A stretch of 64,000 nt of DNA, taken from contig OX419345.1 in the NCBI GenBank assembly GCA_948470475.1, positions 2,848,501-2,912,500 on the forward strand, in the 5' to 3' direction. Below, piece after piece: positions 35,693 to 47,851 of this stretch. Source of the stretch: Galaxea fascicularis. Its lineage: Eukaryota; Cnidaria; Anthozoa; Scleractinia; Euphylliidae. Both the position numbers and the translations under genes were made by a program. The notes under the pieces were generated by a model. The model was not told where the DNA came from. It did not search any database and worked only from the letters and a program-made list of their open reading frames with translations. Within the stretch, counting starts at the first letter, position 1, and each line of letters begins with the position of its first letter.

Positions 35693-37409
35693 GGTAATTG
35701 TGCACAGTTACTTTTGGCGACGATCGCCTGCGTCCCCACTATTCTCCGAGCAATGAAATAATCATAGTATTTTGGAAACAATTTAACAAGTTAGAATTCC
35801 ACTCATCTCGGCCGCCATCTTGTTCTCCTGGTTTAAAGTCACGTGAGAGGTTGCTGGTGACGTAGCCTGTAGCAGCCCAGTCTCCTTGGGAGGTCCGTGA
35901 GCAACTTTAACTTTCACAAACTTTTCAGAAATGAACAAAACAAACCATTAAGAATTTATCTGCAATTTAAATTTTATTTGGCCTGCAAGTTGTGGGACTT
36001 GAGTAGCTAACACTAAAAGTTTAGTTATGAAGTGTCTGACTGGATTTCGAGATAATTGAGCTTTATTAAAATAGGTGGCCTTGTGTTGTCGTTGCTATGG
36101 TAACAGCTGTTGCTTGGAAACCGACTAGACAATAAACTTTGGTCATACGTCGAACAGATGTTGTAGTTTGAAGGAATAGAAGCTTGTCTTCTATAAGAAA
36201 TTTCGATCTCAACAGGTACACCCCAAGCCTCCTCATTTTAAATTAGCAGATCATAATGTCGTGGGTAAAGATCTAGATTTAGGGTAGTTTCCACCCCCTT
36301 CATCCACCCTCCATGGTATAACTGGGGTGGAATGGAGGACTGTTAAATCGAGCGTAGAGCGATGTGTATTATTTCCTTCTGTCTTTACTAGTTTGTTCTG
36401 TTCTCATGAGACAAAACCTTAGAGAAACCGGCAACAATCCTGCAATAATACCTTTAAATCAAGGGGAAAAGTATCTTAGAGAGTATTGCATCGATCTAAA
36501 AATCGTACGCCTCTTTGGGAGGCATGCCCGGCACTGAACCTCCACAACAGTGAATACAGGGGGTTAGTTTCCATTACTATGGGGGAGTGGTACGCGAAAA
36601 CTGATTTGGTTTTATCAATTAGGATAATAATGGAAATTGGCCACCGTACAAGGGATTCAAAAAGTTGAAGTTTCGAGCGTTAGCCTTTCATCAGGCTGGC
36701 TATAACACTCGACACTTCCCGCTCGAAAGGTCAGCCTTTTTAATTAATTCCTGTACGGTCTCCATAACAGTGAGCTAGGCCTTCGGTCCCGGGTCTGCCG
36801 TTCGTTGTGGATGCAATGGCTTGCATGAAGGTCAGGGAATAACAAAGACAAATGAGACCAAATACAAAGCAAAAATTTCATTGTTACAATAACCACTCCA
36901 CTGTAATTTTTAAGAAAACGTAAAAAACTCACCCCGGCTGGCGGAAGGAGTTTCAAAATTAAGACCCTGCAGGCAGACTACGGACAGTTATAAGAATCCC
37001 GCTATCTTTGCGGCGAGATGTCAAAGGAAAACTGATAGCCACTGTCCGCAGTGTGCTCATTTGTCAAAGTATAATGTCTTAAAAATATTAAATCAAATCC
37101 CCCCTTCAGAGTTTGAAAGCTCCTCTTATTTATATCACTGAAGAGATTGCGCGCAATGTGTCGCGTTGTCACTCTAAGACGGCCACAAAAGTAGGTGATG
37201 TTCGCTTCAGAGTGCTTTGCGGCATAAGGCTTACACTCTCAATATAGTGGCAACTGATATTCATCATTTGGTGACTGTTTATCTGGCGTTTAGGTGTTTT
37301 TAAGTAATCAGTCTTACATCTTCCAAATTGTTCCAGTGTGTTTACCCTGACAAGTGCTACGAAAACTCCATTACGGTCTAGAACTATGATACACGCCCAA
37401 TGTACGTTT
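35693..37409. other. Intergenic region with ARFGEF promoter
   Basis: This lies between the ARFGEF start and the protease stop codon. The first ~200 bp contain a YY1-like motif and a CACGTG E-box near 35840, suitable for a promoter on the minus strand. Around 36660-36760 is a dispersed-repeat fragment (TTTCGAGCGTTAGCC). No gene is supported here. Confidence 0.5.
35810..35825 (-). promoter_or_regulatory. YY1-like motif upstream of ARFGEF
   Basis: CGGCCGCCATCTTGTTC on the plus strand; the minus strand reads CAAGATGGCGGCCG, a full YY1 consensus, about 120 bp upstream of the start codon. Confidence 0.5.
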
Positions 37410-38740
37410 TCAATACCCTCTAATAACATTAGTCTTTCGGGGTCGTTTGTTTTTCTTAAGGCTGGAGGCAATTACCTCCTCAAGTTTATCGTATATGTCT
37501 TGCAGTTTTCCCGAATAATGCCTTACAGGTTTTGATGCAATTCTTGGTTTAGTTTTAATCGTTCTTGTCAGACTGGCTTTTCTCCCTGTGTTTGCCGCTG
37601 CTGCTGTTGTTATCCTCGGTGTAGGAGTCGTCGCTTTGATTCTTGCGGCAAAGGAATCTTCTTTTTTCTCATTCAACTGCTCCTGCTGCTTTTGCGGAGA
37701 ACCTAACAATGGAAAATCCTGCATTGCGGAGTTAAACGAAGATTCATTTATGGCATCAAACCCTTCTGAAGTCAATTGCTCGTTGGGAAGCCATTGGTTC
37801 AAATTGGTTCCCTCCGCAAAGTTTTCTTCATACGGATGATTAATTCCCGCCGCGACTGGTGCGAAAACTCCCTCCGGTGTTTCATATTCCGAAGGGTAAG
37901 CTTTGTATATATCGTAGTTATACGAAGGATAATAGTAGTCTGGCTCAAAAGCCTGTGATCCTTGATTCCATTCTGCAACATGTTCTGTCTTTTCTGGGAT
38001 GTTGTAAACTGAATTACGACCCGTAGTTATTTCATTACTCCCTTGAATGTTGTACATTCCCAAGTTCTGTCCGTGTTCATAGACATCAGCAGCAAAATTT
38101 TTAAATGTGTCTTTGCTTGAAGGTTCCTCAGTATTTTTGTTCGGGTTATTGTATTCTGGTGCGACAAGCTCATTTGATGGCAGGTTGTTTGCCTCAACCA
38201 TTTTTTCTTGGCTTTCAACTTCTCTTTGAGATTCAAGATTTTTTACATGTGAATTCACTTTTTTATCTTTTTTGTCAGAGCTTTTACTTTCTATCTGTCT
38301 GTGTTCATTGTTATCTTTACTGAACGGCGCAACCGTTTTGTCCGAGTTCTTAACGTCTTTTTGTGTGTCCGGGTCCGCAATTGTCTCTGCACGCACCGCA
38401 GCGCTTTTGTCAACCATGTTATCTTTTGTTTTGTTCACTTTGGGCGAATTAAAAGCATTCGTCCGTGTAAACGCCTCTGAAGGATTACCTGTCCTCGACA
38501 GTGAAACCTTATTTGCAGGGAAAGTATCTGCCCGAGTTTTACCAGGTACATTATTCAAATTTTTGTTTGTTTTATTCGCTTTTCCATGCAGATGTTCATC
38601 AGATTTCCCACCAACATTTATCTTTGAAAGACCTGAATTGTTTAGACTTCCGCTATTGGCTTTTCCATGGAACCTAGAGCCATTGATGTTGCCACGGAAA
38701 CCAGGTCTGTGCCGTGGATGCACTTTTCTACCCATAGAAT
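37410..38740 (-). other. Low-complexity C-terminal extension of the protease
   Basis: Within the single last exon, coding continues from the peptidase domain into ~430 residues dominated by Asn, Lys, Ser, Glu and Pro, with Tyr-rich ([18 protein letters not shown]) and Thr/Ala-rich ([18 protein letters not shown]) patches and a basic end. No folded domain or membrane segment is visible. Papain-family proteases normally end soon after the peptidase domain. Confidence 0.85.
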
Positions 38741-41700
38741 CAGGTTCCGATGGATTCACGTGATCTATTTTCTCCTTTACAGGGAATTGAAAACTGGTCT
38801 TCTTAAACAGTGCTACAACGGGGTTTTTTGTCACTCCACAAATGTTGTCTTTCCAAGCAAGCTTGATGTAACCGTCCAGGCCCCAGGAAGAAGACCAGGA
38901 ATTCTTGATTAACCAGTAAGGGACTCCGTTTTCCTTTCCATAACCGACTACTAGGACAGTGTGTCGTGTGGAGCTGCCGTCTGACATATAACAAGAAAAA
39001 CACGTTATTAGTCAATCTAACCCTTTACCTCTAACAGTGACCAAGGTTTAATTTCTCTTATACTGAACAAAACACTGCTCAATCAAACGTAAAGGTTGCG
39101 AAGAAAAAACGAAGTGATCAACAGGTAACAAAGGTGTTGATTGTTTGACAAATTCTCCTCATCATTACCATAGAAAATGAATGAAAAACAGTGTGGAGAA
39201 TATACATGCTGATATCAGGGTTTTAAGGGTCAAATAGCCTGGTCACAGAACTGTTTCGCACAGCTCCCACTCACTGTCCCTCAAATAATGAATGTTAACA
39301 AGGTTGGTAACAGCAAGTACAAAACAGGTGATAAATTAAAGACAGCGAGAAATATTGTAAATAATTCTTACAAACTGCCAAGATAAGAAAAGTCAACTGT
39401 TAAAAGGTTTTCCCTTGAAAAGGCGAATGTCCTCTACTTCACAAATGTTCAAGTACACAAGGGCTCTTTGTACACAGATATACCACATTATTATGGAGCT
39501 GTATAGGCTTACCACATTCTGGGTTATCGTAGATTCCCCAGCTGTAGAATTTCAGCGACAGTGGCTTCTGGTTGATTGTCACACAGGCTGGACCGTATTT
39601 AGCTATAGCTCTCTTGAGTGCACTATTGTTGTATTTGGGGACAAAGGCAAATGCGTCTATTTTGATGCGTTCTTTAATTCGTAGTGTTTCACACGTACCT
39701 TCCTGAGTCGAACAACAATAAAATAGTCAATTCTTTCAATCTCAAGTTATCTAAATAAATTTCCTTATTGAATCAAAAATGACGGAAAGAAATATCACTT
39801 TTACTGGTATGAATTTTGCTTGCAGAAAGCGACCTCTTAAAGCCTACCAATCCATGATAACACTCGGTGTTGTCAGAGAGAGTCAAAACTCTCATCTGAT
39901 TCTTTATTATTTCACAGAACCAGATCGGTACAGCGCATGACAAAAACTTAAACCAGCAGATATTAGCTAGACTACGTGCGATTGCAGATTTGTCTTGCCT
40001 TATCATGGTTTTTAAGCCTTACCTGAGCAAGATATGGCCCATAATTCTTTGCCTCTGCTACTCCATTCATGTAAATCCAGCTCAGCGCTTTGTTGTACCA
40101 ACCTCCCCTGCAGCCATGGTTACCAGATCCCCAGGAGCAATCAACAACTTGCTGTGCGGAGAGTTCCAGCAATCGACCTGTCTGAGAAAGATCGACATCA
40201 CAATCACCACAAGATAAATATACGGAGTGATATGTTAAAACATGAATAACAGACAGAATATAATGGAGGTCGTAAAGTAAAAATAAAAGTTTCTGGAAAA
40301 TAAACACGTACAGGATTATAACTCAATGAGGCAACAAAAAAGCATACCCGCTGTCTAGCACAGTCCGAATCATTTTCTGAGTGTTCAGAAACAACTACAA
40401 CTACAACAACTATCAAAAGACATGGGCCCGGTTGTTCGAAAGCCGATTAACGCTAATCCAAGATTAAAATTAATCAGGGAGCTTAATTCTCTTTCCCCAA
40501 ACGTTGTTCATTGCTGATATTATGCAAAATTTTAGATTAGGGGAAGTCAATCCTGAAAAACAAAAAGCAGCCGAAACAACTTTCATCCAAAAGTTAAAAA
40601 CTGGAACCAAAGTTTACGCTAATCCTGGATTAGATTAATCGGCTTTCGAACAACCGGGCCATGGACTGGAAATTTTATAGTTTTATGGTTGACGGGCAAA
40701 AATGTTTTAATTAAAAAAAGGGTTTTATTAACCCTTTGACACCTGAAAATTTTGCAGATTTGTGCTGTTTGAAGGGAATCGAGCCATTTTCTGATCATTG
40801 TGTAGCCAAAAAGGACCCACTCTGTTCAAAATGTTGTTTTTAAATCGAGAGAAAGCCCAGCTTTATTTTCTAGTGTCAAATTCCGGCTTTTGAAGCTAGG
40901 GCATGTGCAAAAGTTTCACTGCTCCGTCGACTTTTACTTTTCGCTTTCTCCCTTGCGCGCTTCTTTTCCTTTTCTTTTCCCATTTTTGTTTTCGTTTTGT
41001 TGGGCTTCATTTCAGGAGGAAACGTTTTTGCGAGAGGCACCGTCGACAACGATGACGTCACAAGTAATACAAAGGAATTGGTTCCACATGGGAGCCAATG
41101 AGCGCTTTCAGAAGTCAATGGGTTAAACACTTTGTTATCATTATTTTGACACGCAAAATTCCTGACGAATCGCTCATACCTTCATGAAGTATGCTCCCTC
41201 GACAGCTCCTACTGCACCTAACGCGTAACACGACCCACAGATACCCTGTCCTCGGACAGGCGTCACTGCTCCTAAATCAAAACAAAGTTACTCTCTGTTA
41301 ACCCTTTAACTCCCAAGAACTGACTGTTATTTCTCCTTTAATTTATAGCTGCTATACAGGTCCTTGTACCGTTTTAGTTTAAAAGAATATGAGGTCATAT
41401 CAAGATAATAACCTCAGCTGGCTGATAAGTTTGTCTATTCTCATCACCTGTCTGCGGGACAATATATTGATATTATAAGGTGAAGTTACATGCTGATCAC
41501 TTCTGGGAGTTAAAGGGTTATGTTGGTACACTTTTCATTGTTCAGTTGTACAAGTGTTTGCTCTTACAGGTAGAGAAACGAAAACCCCAAAACAAACAAG
41601 AACGTCAAGAGTATCCGCTGCCCGCAGACTCTTGGGACACAAGTCAACTTTGTTTCCAATCAAATCAACTTTGTTTAATGAGGGTGACACTCAACAATCC

Positions 41701-44700
41701 ATATGACTGACAAACCTGTGGCCCTCGAACTCCAGATTAAATTGGAATTTGGAAATGTTGATTTTTGAGGAGCGGGGAAAACCGGAGTACCTGGAGAAAA
41801 ACCACTCGGAGCAAGGACGTGAACCAACAACAAACTCAACCCACATAGGATGCCGAGATCGGGGCTTGAACTCAGGTCAAACTGGTGAGAGGCGAGTGCT
41901 CTCACTCCACACCTGAGAAGAGGCTGGATATGCTGGGTTATGGAGGTCCTCTCGGTAAGAGGAGACCCTGTGGAGGGGGAAAATGGGCGGAAACTCCGGA
42001 ATATGGGAGCCAGAGTTGAACGTTTTGACATAGGTTATTTGTACCTCATACCAGATTTTGTTGTCAAGACAATGTTTCGAATATGGCTGGACCTTTGAAG
42101 CCGTGGATCAATCGTTTTGTTTCTGTTGAGGTTTCCATTCAGTTTATTTCCCCACGGAAAAACGTCGACTTCAATAAACTCATAGCGCACAGTTTATGGT
42201 AACATTTCCAATACTCACCATATTCCCTCCAATCCAGCTCATCGGGCACTTCAACAGTCTTCAGTACTACACTCATGTTGCTGTAAGCCTCATGATGATC
42301 CTCGAGATGAACTCCACCCTTATGGTTTGTACTGTTATCTTCGCTAAGACCTTGAGTTTAAAGCGAAACTCACAATCAACTTTTTACGTTAAATACCTCT
42401 CGAAGCATTAAAACCAAATAACAGCTAAACGTTCCCCGTCATGTGATAGCATTGCGCAGCAGAGATACTCTACTGGAGCTTTGGCCCTCGCATTATACTT
42501 GTAGTCCAATCGTACCACTCATCCTTCATTCGTGTTTCACACGTCTTTATTCTCAGCACGATCGTACTTTAATTGTAAGTTACTGGTACCTCTCTCCTAA
42601 CTCACTTATGGTTCACTGGTACTTCACTCGTACCTTCGTCGGCAGCCATCTCGTTCTTCGCTCTGCACGTTTGTCCCTAGTATTCACGTCCGACGTTGGT
42701 ACATTACGGATGTTCAAAGCTCCTTTTTTCTATGCTAGACTCTCAGTATAGTACATAAGACCGTTAACGCAGTTAGTAAATCGAAAGATGGCTGTTACCA
42801 ACCTGCATGTCTATCATACTCCTCATCTGTAAGGTCCACCAAATGATTTGGAGCCAATTTGTAAGTCAAATTCTTCCTGTTTATTGATCGAATGTATCTG
42901 TCACGAGTAAGATGAACATAACAAGACCAGTTCATAAGGTGTTAGTGCGCAACGATTCTCATCCCTTCGTTGGGTATAAAACCCTCCAACTTATAATTAA
43001 GAACGAAAGACTGGTTGGCGTTCTTTCTTTCCATGATCTGATCTTTTAATCGAGCTAACAGTTGTCACCTCAGTGTTATCATATTCAAGAGAAAATGATT
43101 TGATCATAAATTAGCCGGCCAGTGTTTGCCCGTGTCTTTGCCCAGCAGAGGCTTGCAGACGAAGCACCTTTTTGAATTGTTACAGCGACAATGATGCGGT
43201 TTCGAATAATTGTTATTGATATACTGCCTTATAAAAGATAACTACCTCATGTTGTGACGAAATATGTGCTTCCGTTTGACATGTTCATGTCTGGAGTTGT
43301 GAACCTTCTTGTGATGGTGTTTGTACATGTGATACATCTCCTCTACTATGTCTTCTCCATACGACATGAACTCGCGCATTGGGTTTGACACAAAGTGTGA
43401 GTCTATACTGTGGGACCAGTTATAACACCATTGGTCTGATGAGAAACAGTGATGGATGAGAGAGCAGCGGCGAATAAACAGCCTTTTTCCCATTCGCTTT
43501 GCTTCGAGTCCCCACAATCACTGTACTTAACTCTATCAGTCTGCACTTTTCCATTAAAAATTTGGAGCTTTTTCTCAATTTGTCCCGTCCCCAACGCAGT
43601 ATAAATGACAAGTTTACTCTCACTTCTCAAACTCTCAATTCGAATCGTTCTTCTCCCTCTGTTCTTTGATTTGTATCCATGGTAAGCTGAATAGTCGCTA
43701 CAACACAACATTGCCAGAAATTTAGGACAAGATGGCGGCGGCGCCTGCGCACCAAGGCCAGAATGGCGGCAAACTCATGTAAAGAAATGTATGGAGATAT
43801 GAAATTATTTTCATATATACAGATAATTAGGTTGCGGTTCGTCATATCACGACTCGATACATGTTCAGTAGTGTATAAGCTTCGCATTTGACTTATCAAC
43901 GGCTACTTAGATGGATGATTACTTACTTCCCGACGCCTCGACCAATCCATCACACATTGATGCTCCATTCTCCATACATTGCTTTAAAATCGTAGCGAAG
44001 TCATGCCACAAATTCGTCCACTGGCAAGCAAACCCTTTCACAATGTGAATCATCACGACTCGATATAACTTCTGCGATGTTTAAACAATCTAATTCTGCC
44101 GAAAAATGCATGAATTGCCCACGGGAAAATACTTCCAAGGACGTTCTTATCTTTCTCATTTTTCGTCTGTAGCACAGCAAGCGGACGCCATATTTATGTA
44201 TGAAAGAAAGCTACAAACTCGAAGCTTTCCCTGCACGAGCCGCCATTTTCTTTGTTGATCAACACTGGTGTTTCATGGGATATAAACTGGGTTACAGTCC
44301 CCTGGCATCCCTAGATTTGGTTTGAATGGAAGTAAATACGCGCGAAAATCGAACACAGCTTAATTTATAAAGGCTATCACACTAATATTTAAACCAAAAA
44401 AATGTCGGACATTGTCGAGAATTACTTTGCACCAAATAAAATATCTACAGAGCTTAGATTGTGCAATATATCGTATGAAACAGCGTCTTTCCCACTCGTT
44501 TCAGCGTTTGCTGCCATATTGGATGTCTTTATCTGTCTTTATTCCTTTGCGTTATACAGTATACCGCTGGTAGTTGTTAGCGGGCTCGAAATGTCCGCGA
44601 TTTCTGGCGATGAGGTATACAAGCACAACCTGACTGAATCAACGTTTCAAAACTCAATAAGATCACATGGCTGGGAATTTATGTTTACTCTGTTTTTCAC

Positions 44701-45356
44701 CCTTTCTGCGCTTTCTAATATTTCGACAACCTATAATACACCGACTACACCCAAAATAGTCGATTGTAACGGAAAGCTGAACAATATTATGGCAAAAATG
44801 AAAAACTAAAGAAGAAGTAACATTGGTTCCAAACCTAAAGCAATAGCTTAGACAAAAACAACTCTGTCACCTTTAGGTAACTCGAATTTCTCCAAGTCTG
44901 GCTTCCAGTCCTCAAAGGAGATGTACTCCAGCACATACTTGTCATAATATGACGCCATCAGGCTGTCGTAACCTTTCATCTCATATCGTACGGGGCGGAC
45001 TGGGTCCAGCTTGCTAACCAAGAGAGTGTGAGCATTCAGTAAACCAAACACCATGTAACGGTATTCCCACCTAGTAGCAGGCGTGCCCATGTAAACCTCT
45101 TCACCCGCGTACTGAGAAAGAATGGAAAACAGTCGGCACCTGTCCTTCCCAATCCATCTTGAATTACACCATTTTGCTATAAATGACTTGACAAATCAAG
45201 TCCTTTGTGGGGGCAAACGGTCCAAATTCGAATTTAACATTACGTCCTAAAATGGCCGTTTGCCCCCACAAAGGACAGGATCTATCCACAACTCACTTGG
45301 AACTGACCATTAGCAAAATGGTGTATTGTAATAATAATAAATAATGAGGATTTATG

Positions 45357-45388
<32 letters not shown>

Positions 45389-47226
45389 GATTTATATGGC
45401 GCGGCTTTATCCCAAGGCTCAAAACGCTTCACAACACTTTATGGGGGACTTTGCCAGACTGTTTTTTAGCCGGGCGCAAATTGCAACCACGCAGTTTACA
45501 ATCTTATTAGAATGAATAGTAGGATATACAGGTGCCCCCAGAACAGAATACTTTATATACCATCACACCGTGGACTACGTCCCCTACTCTTTCTGATCAG
45601 TGTGTGGGTTAACGTCCCACTAGTACTGTGAGACGGGACCTCCGGTTTACCGTCCTTATCCGAGAAGACTAGAAAGTCTAACCATTTGCAGATGTCATTA
45701 CAAAGGCAGCCCTTTCTCCTCTGTTATTTAAAGACCCTGAGTGTTGGTCCGGTCGAGGTTTGAACCCGCGACCTCCGCACGGCACTCCGGTGCTCTACCA
45801 GCTGAGCCAACCGGTCGGCGGCTAAGATGTGAATGTAATTGATGGGGCGACTGAATGGAAGGATAATTGAAAACTCAAGGCGTAAGAGTAGTACGGGTTG
45901 CCAACGAAACATTAATATGTGAGCGAAAAAAATGCTCCTCCGACATTTGAACCCTTAGTAAACATTAATAAAGGTTAGAGATCAAGGGACAATGCCTAAG
46001 GTTATTGGCTATTCAGTCTTGCTATTAGGGAACGGGATGGAATAGCTAATAGATACAATAAATTGAAAAAGCCTTTTTTGAAGGAGGAAAATATGCACAT
46101 CATAGCAAATCAAGGAAATCTCTTGTAAACTAACGAAACAAAAAACATGCAAAGCGTTCAGTCAAGAGCATCAAAAGAAATTTCTTTTGGCGCCTTGATG
46201 TTGTTTGACTTCGCTCTACAGGATTAGTTGGCAAAACTGTCTGCTGCGCGCGCAGATCATGATATCATGTCTGTTGTGTTTCTAGTACACCCAATTACTT
46301 CTAAACGCCGAGTTATACATTTGAGACCGTATCACACCTTAAAATGGGACATGTCTGGCACGATGGGTTGAGGAATAATAGGCCATCCTTCGTGTCCCTC
46401 GAGGTTCCAGCAGCCGATATAATTCCCATCCTTCTCCGTGTGCATTGGGACCACCTTGAATGTCACGCCATACTTGCCGAGGTCTGCTCTCTGATAAGTC
46501 TTGTCCGTACCTAATAACGAGGTTGTAAAAACATATGTGCTAGTCTATGTGCTGTGGCTTAGCTTTTTAGTTGACACAATTATTTAACAAAATTCACTGG
46601 TTCTATTAAGTTCGCGTGAGTTTATCAATGGCGAAATATCCGTTCAGATGCATGCCATATGAATATCCATTGATATACAGTATTTTAATGTTCTTATCCT
46701 CTGCCTCTAAACATGCCTTACGTTTTGACTGTAGACTAGAGTAGTCTGGTGCCCATATGATTCCGGAAGGGTGGAGCCAACAAAAGAGTTGGGATCAGAA
46801 AGCGATTGTTAAATGCCCGTGCCATGTTGCTGAGCAACCCAAATAATGACATTATTCTTAAAAGATTAAACCAGCTCTCCTTGCTGCGGTCGCCACCACC
46901 TTTAAGAGACAAGCCATAATCAGATTATCCTAGTGATTAAAAAACCTACCGTAGTAGTAATCGATGCGACTTCGGTTGAAATCTTTCGTGAACCAAATCT
47001 CGAAAGGTTCCACGATGTTGCTGTGCGGAAGAAACAGTCTTCCAGTGGAATGGTAGTTGGAAGGAAAGTTAATTGTGAGAGGGGCGGTTTTGTTCTCCCT
47101 CAAAGATCGCTTGAAGATCATCTGATCAAGATAACTACCATAACGAAGTTCGTAAAGTCCGGCAGCGATCAAACATGTTACCAACAGCCCTACCAAGACG
47201 GGTAAGACAGTCCATTTTGAGGGCAT
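37410..47226 (-). CDS. Papain-family (C1A) cysteine protease, counting-factor-associated protein D type, with long C-terminal tail
   Basis: Ten exons give about 1035 residues: 47226-46950, 46510-46338, 45111-44871, 43435-43246, 42897-42803, 42338-42219, 41271-41180, 40181-40023, 39702-39513, 38980-37410; phases agree throughout. The protein starts [20 protein letters not shown], a signal peptide or type II anchor. Next come an N-terminal CfaD-like domain ([20 protein letters not shown]), an I29-like propeptide (residues ~260-325) and the peptidase domain with [11 protein letters not shown] (Cys ~380; Tyr replaces the usual Trp), [10 protein letters not shown] (His ~519) and [11 protein letters not shown] (Asn ~539), so the triad is intact. 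A tail of ~430 low-complexity residues follows, ending RKTNVIRGY. Exon 6's acceptor (GCGAAG) is weak and was chosen by phase. Likely lysosomal or secreted; substrate unknown. Confidence 0.88.
40424..40662. mobile_element. MITE with GGCCCGGTTGTTCGAAAGCC termini
   Basis: Terminal inverted repeats GGCCCGGTTGTTCGAAAGCC and GGCTTTCGAACAACCGGGCC enclose ~200 bp containing GATTAACGCTAATCC-type inner repeats. The direct flanks are a possible ATG duplication. It is in a protease intron. Confidence 0.75.
41760..41912 (-). mobile_element. tRNA-derived SINE, family A, copy 2
   Basis: Same body as the copy at 20763-20938 (CGGGGAAAACCGGAGTACC on the plus strand) with a more diverged tRNA head; minus orientation; in a protease intron. 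Confidence 0.6.
43728..44820. other. Unexplained promoter-like and coding-like island inside protease intron 3
   Basis: The intron holds two opposed YY1-type motifs: plus-strand CAAGATGGCGGCGGC at 43731 and minus-strand AAAATGGCGGC near 44245. It also holds a plus-strand 135-codon ATG ORF (44402-44809, hydrophobic patch [11 protein letters not shown]) and short minus-strand ORFs between 44150 and 43920. I recognise none of these proteins. It could be a nested gene, a retrocopy or chance. Confidence 0.3.
44402..44809 (+). CDS. Hypothetical 135-residue ORF nested in protease intron 3
   Basis: Opens with ATG in an AAAAAATGTC context and ends in TAA, with one strongly hydrophobic segment at about residues 37-62 ([20 protein letters not shown]) that could be a membrane helix or signal anchor. 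It lies opposite to the host gene and has no recognisable domain or confirmed splice partners. An ORF this long is uncommon in this AT-rich intronic DNA, but chance is possible. Confidence 0.25.
   Translation: MSDIVENYFAPNKISTELRLCNISYETASFPLVSAFAAILDVFICLYSFALYSIPLVVVSGLEMSAISGDEVYKHNLTESTFQNSIRSHGWEFMFTLFFTLSALSNISTTYNTPTTPKIVDCNGKLNNIMAKMKN
45337..45455. repeat. (AAT)n-linked dispersed repeat, second copy
   Basis: (AAT)n followed by GAGGATTTATATGGCGCGGC and CTCAAAACGCTTCACAAC; related to 27214-27302. It sits just before SINE family B copy 2. Confidence 0.6.
45597..45825 (-). mobile_element. tRNA-derived SINE, family B, copy 2
   Basis: Shares the body and head of 22861-23152 (GAGACGGGACCTCCGGTTTA; on the minus strand GGTTCAAACCTC and AGCTGGTAGAGC boxes). 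In a protease intron. Confidence 0.75.
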
Positions 47227-47851
47227 TTCAGCTCGCAATTAAAGATGTTGTTTGCGAGTGAAGGTGATGAGTGCTCAGGCATTTGCTTCAGTAATTACGG
47301 CTGTAAGACTTGATCAAACGTTGGGTTTGTCTCCCTGATGACCAGCCATGAGAACTGATGCTATATTTAGAAGATGACACCTCCTTCAACCACATCCAGG
47401 TACCATAAACCAATGATTGCCGAAAAAGCTTTGTTTTTTTTTTATGTAGAGATACCTGCTAAAACATTTTGTTAACTTTGATTCCTTTTTTATCACAGGA
47501 CAAGATATAGAATAGGATCTTAGGTTTTGTCAATATTATTCTTCGCGCATTGCGATCTTTATTGTGCTTATCTACAGGTTCAAGCGAATTGTATTCAATA
47601 CACTCAACTGGTATGTAACAGGTTATTCTCTTGTAGGCAGATGATAACCGCTGACCGTTTGAAATCTTTTTTGACAAACGTTGGCAAGTACATTTCCCCC
47701 CCCCCAAACAACTTGAAAAACACCCAGTTTCATGAGAAGACTGAATTACATTACGAAGAATGACAATGACCGACAAATCAACAACATCTTCTCAGTTTTA
47801 ATACTGAGTATGTTGTCATGATCGCGTGTCCTTGACCTTAATTCAACTGAT

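Noticed and set aside
38272..38763. 163-residue plus-strand ORF
   Set aside because: Antisense shadow of the protease's low-complexity tail; it has no start context or splice support.
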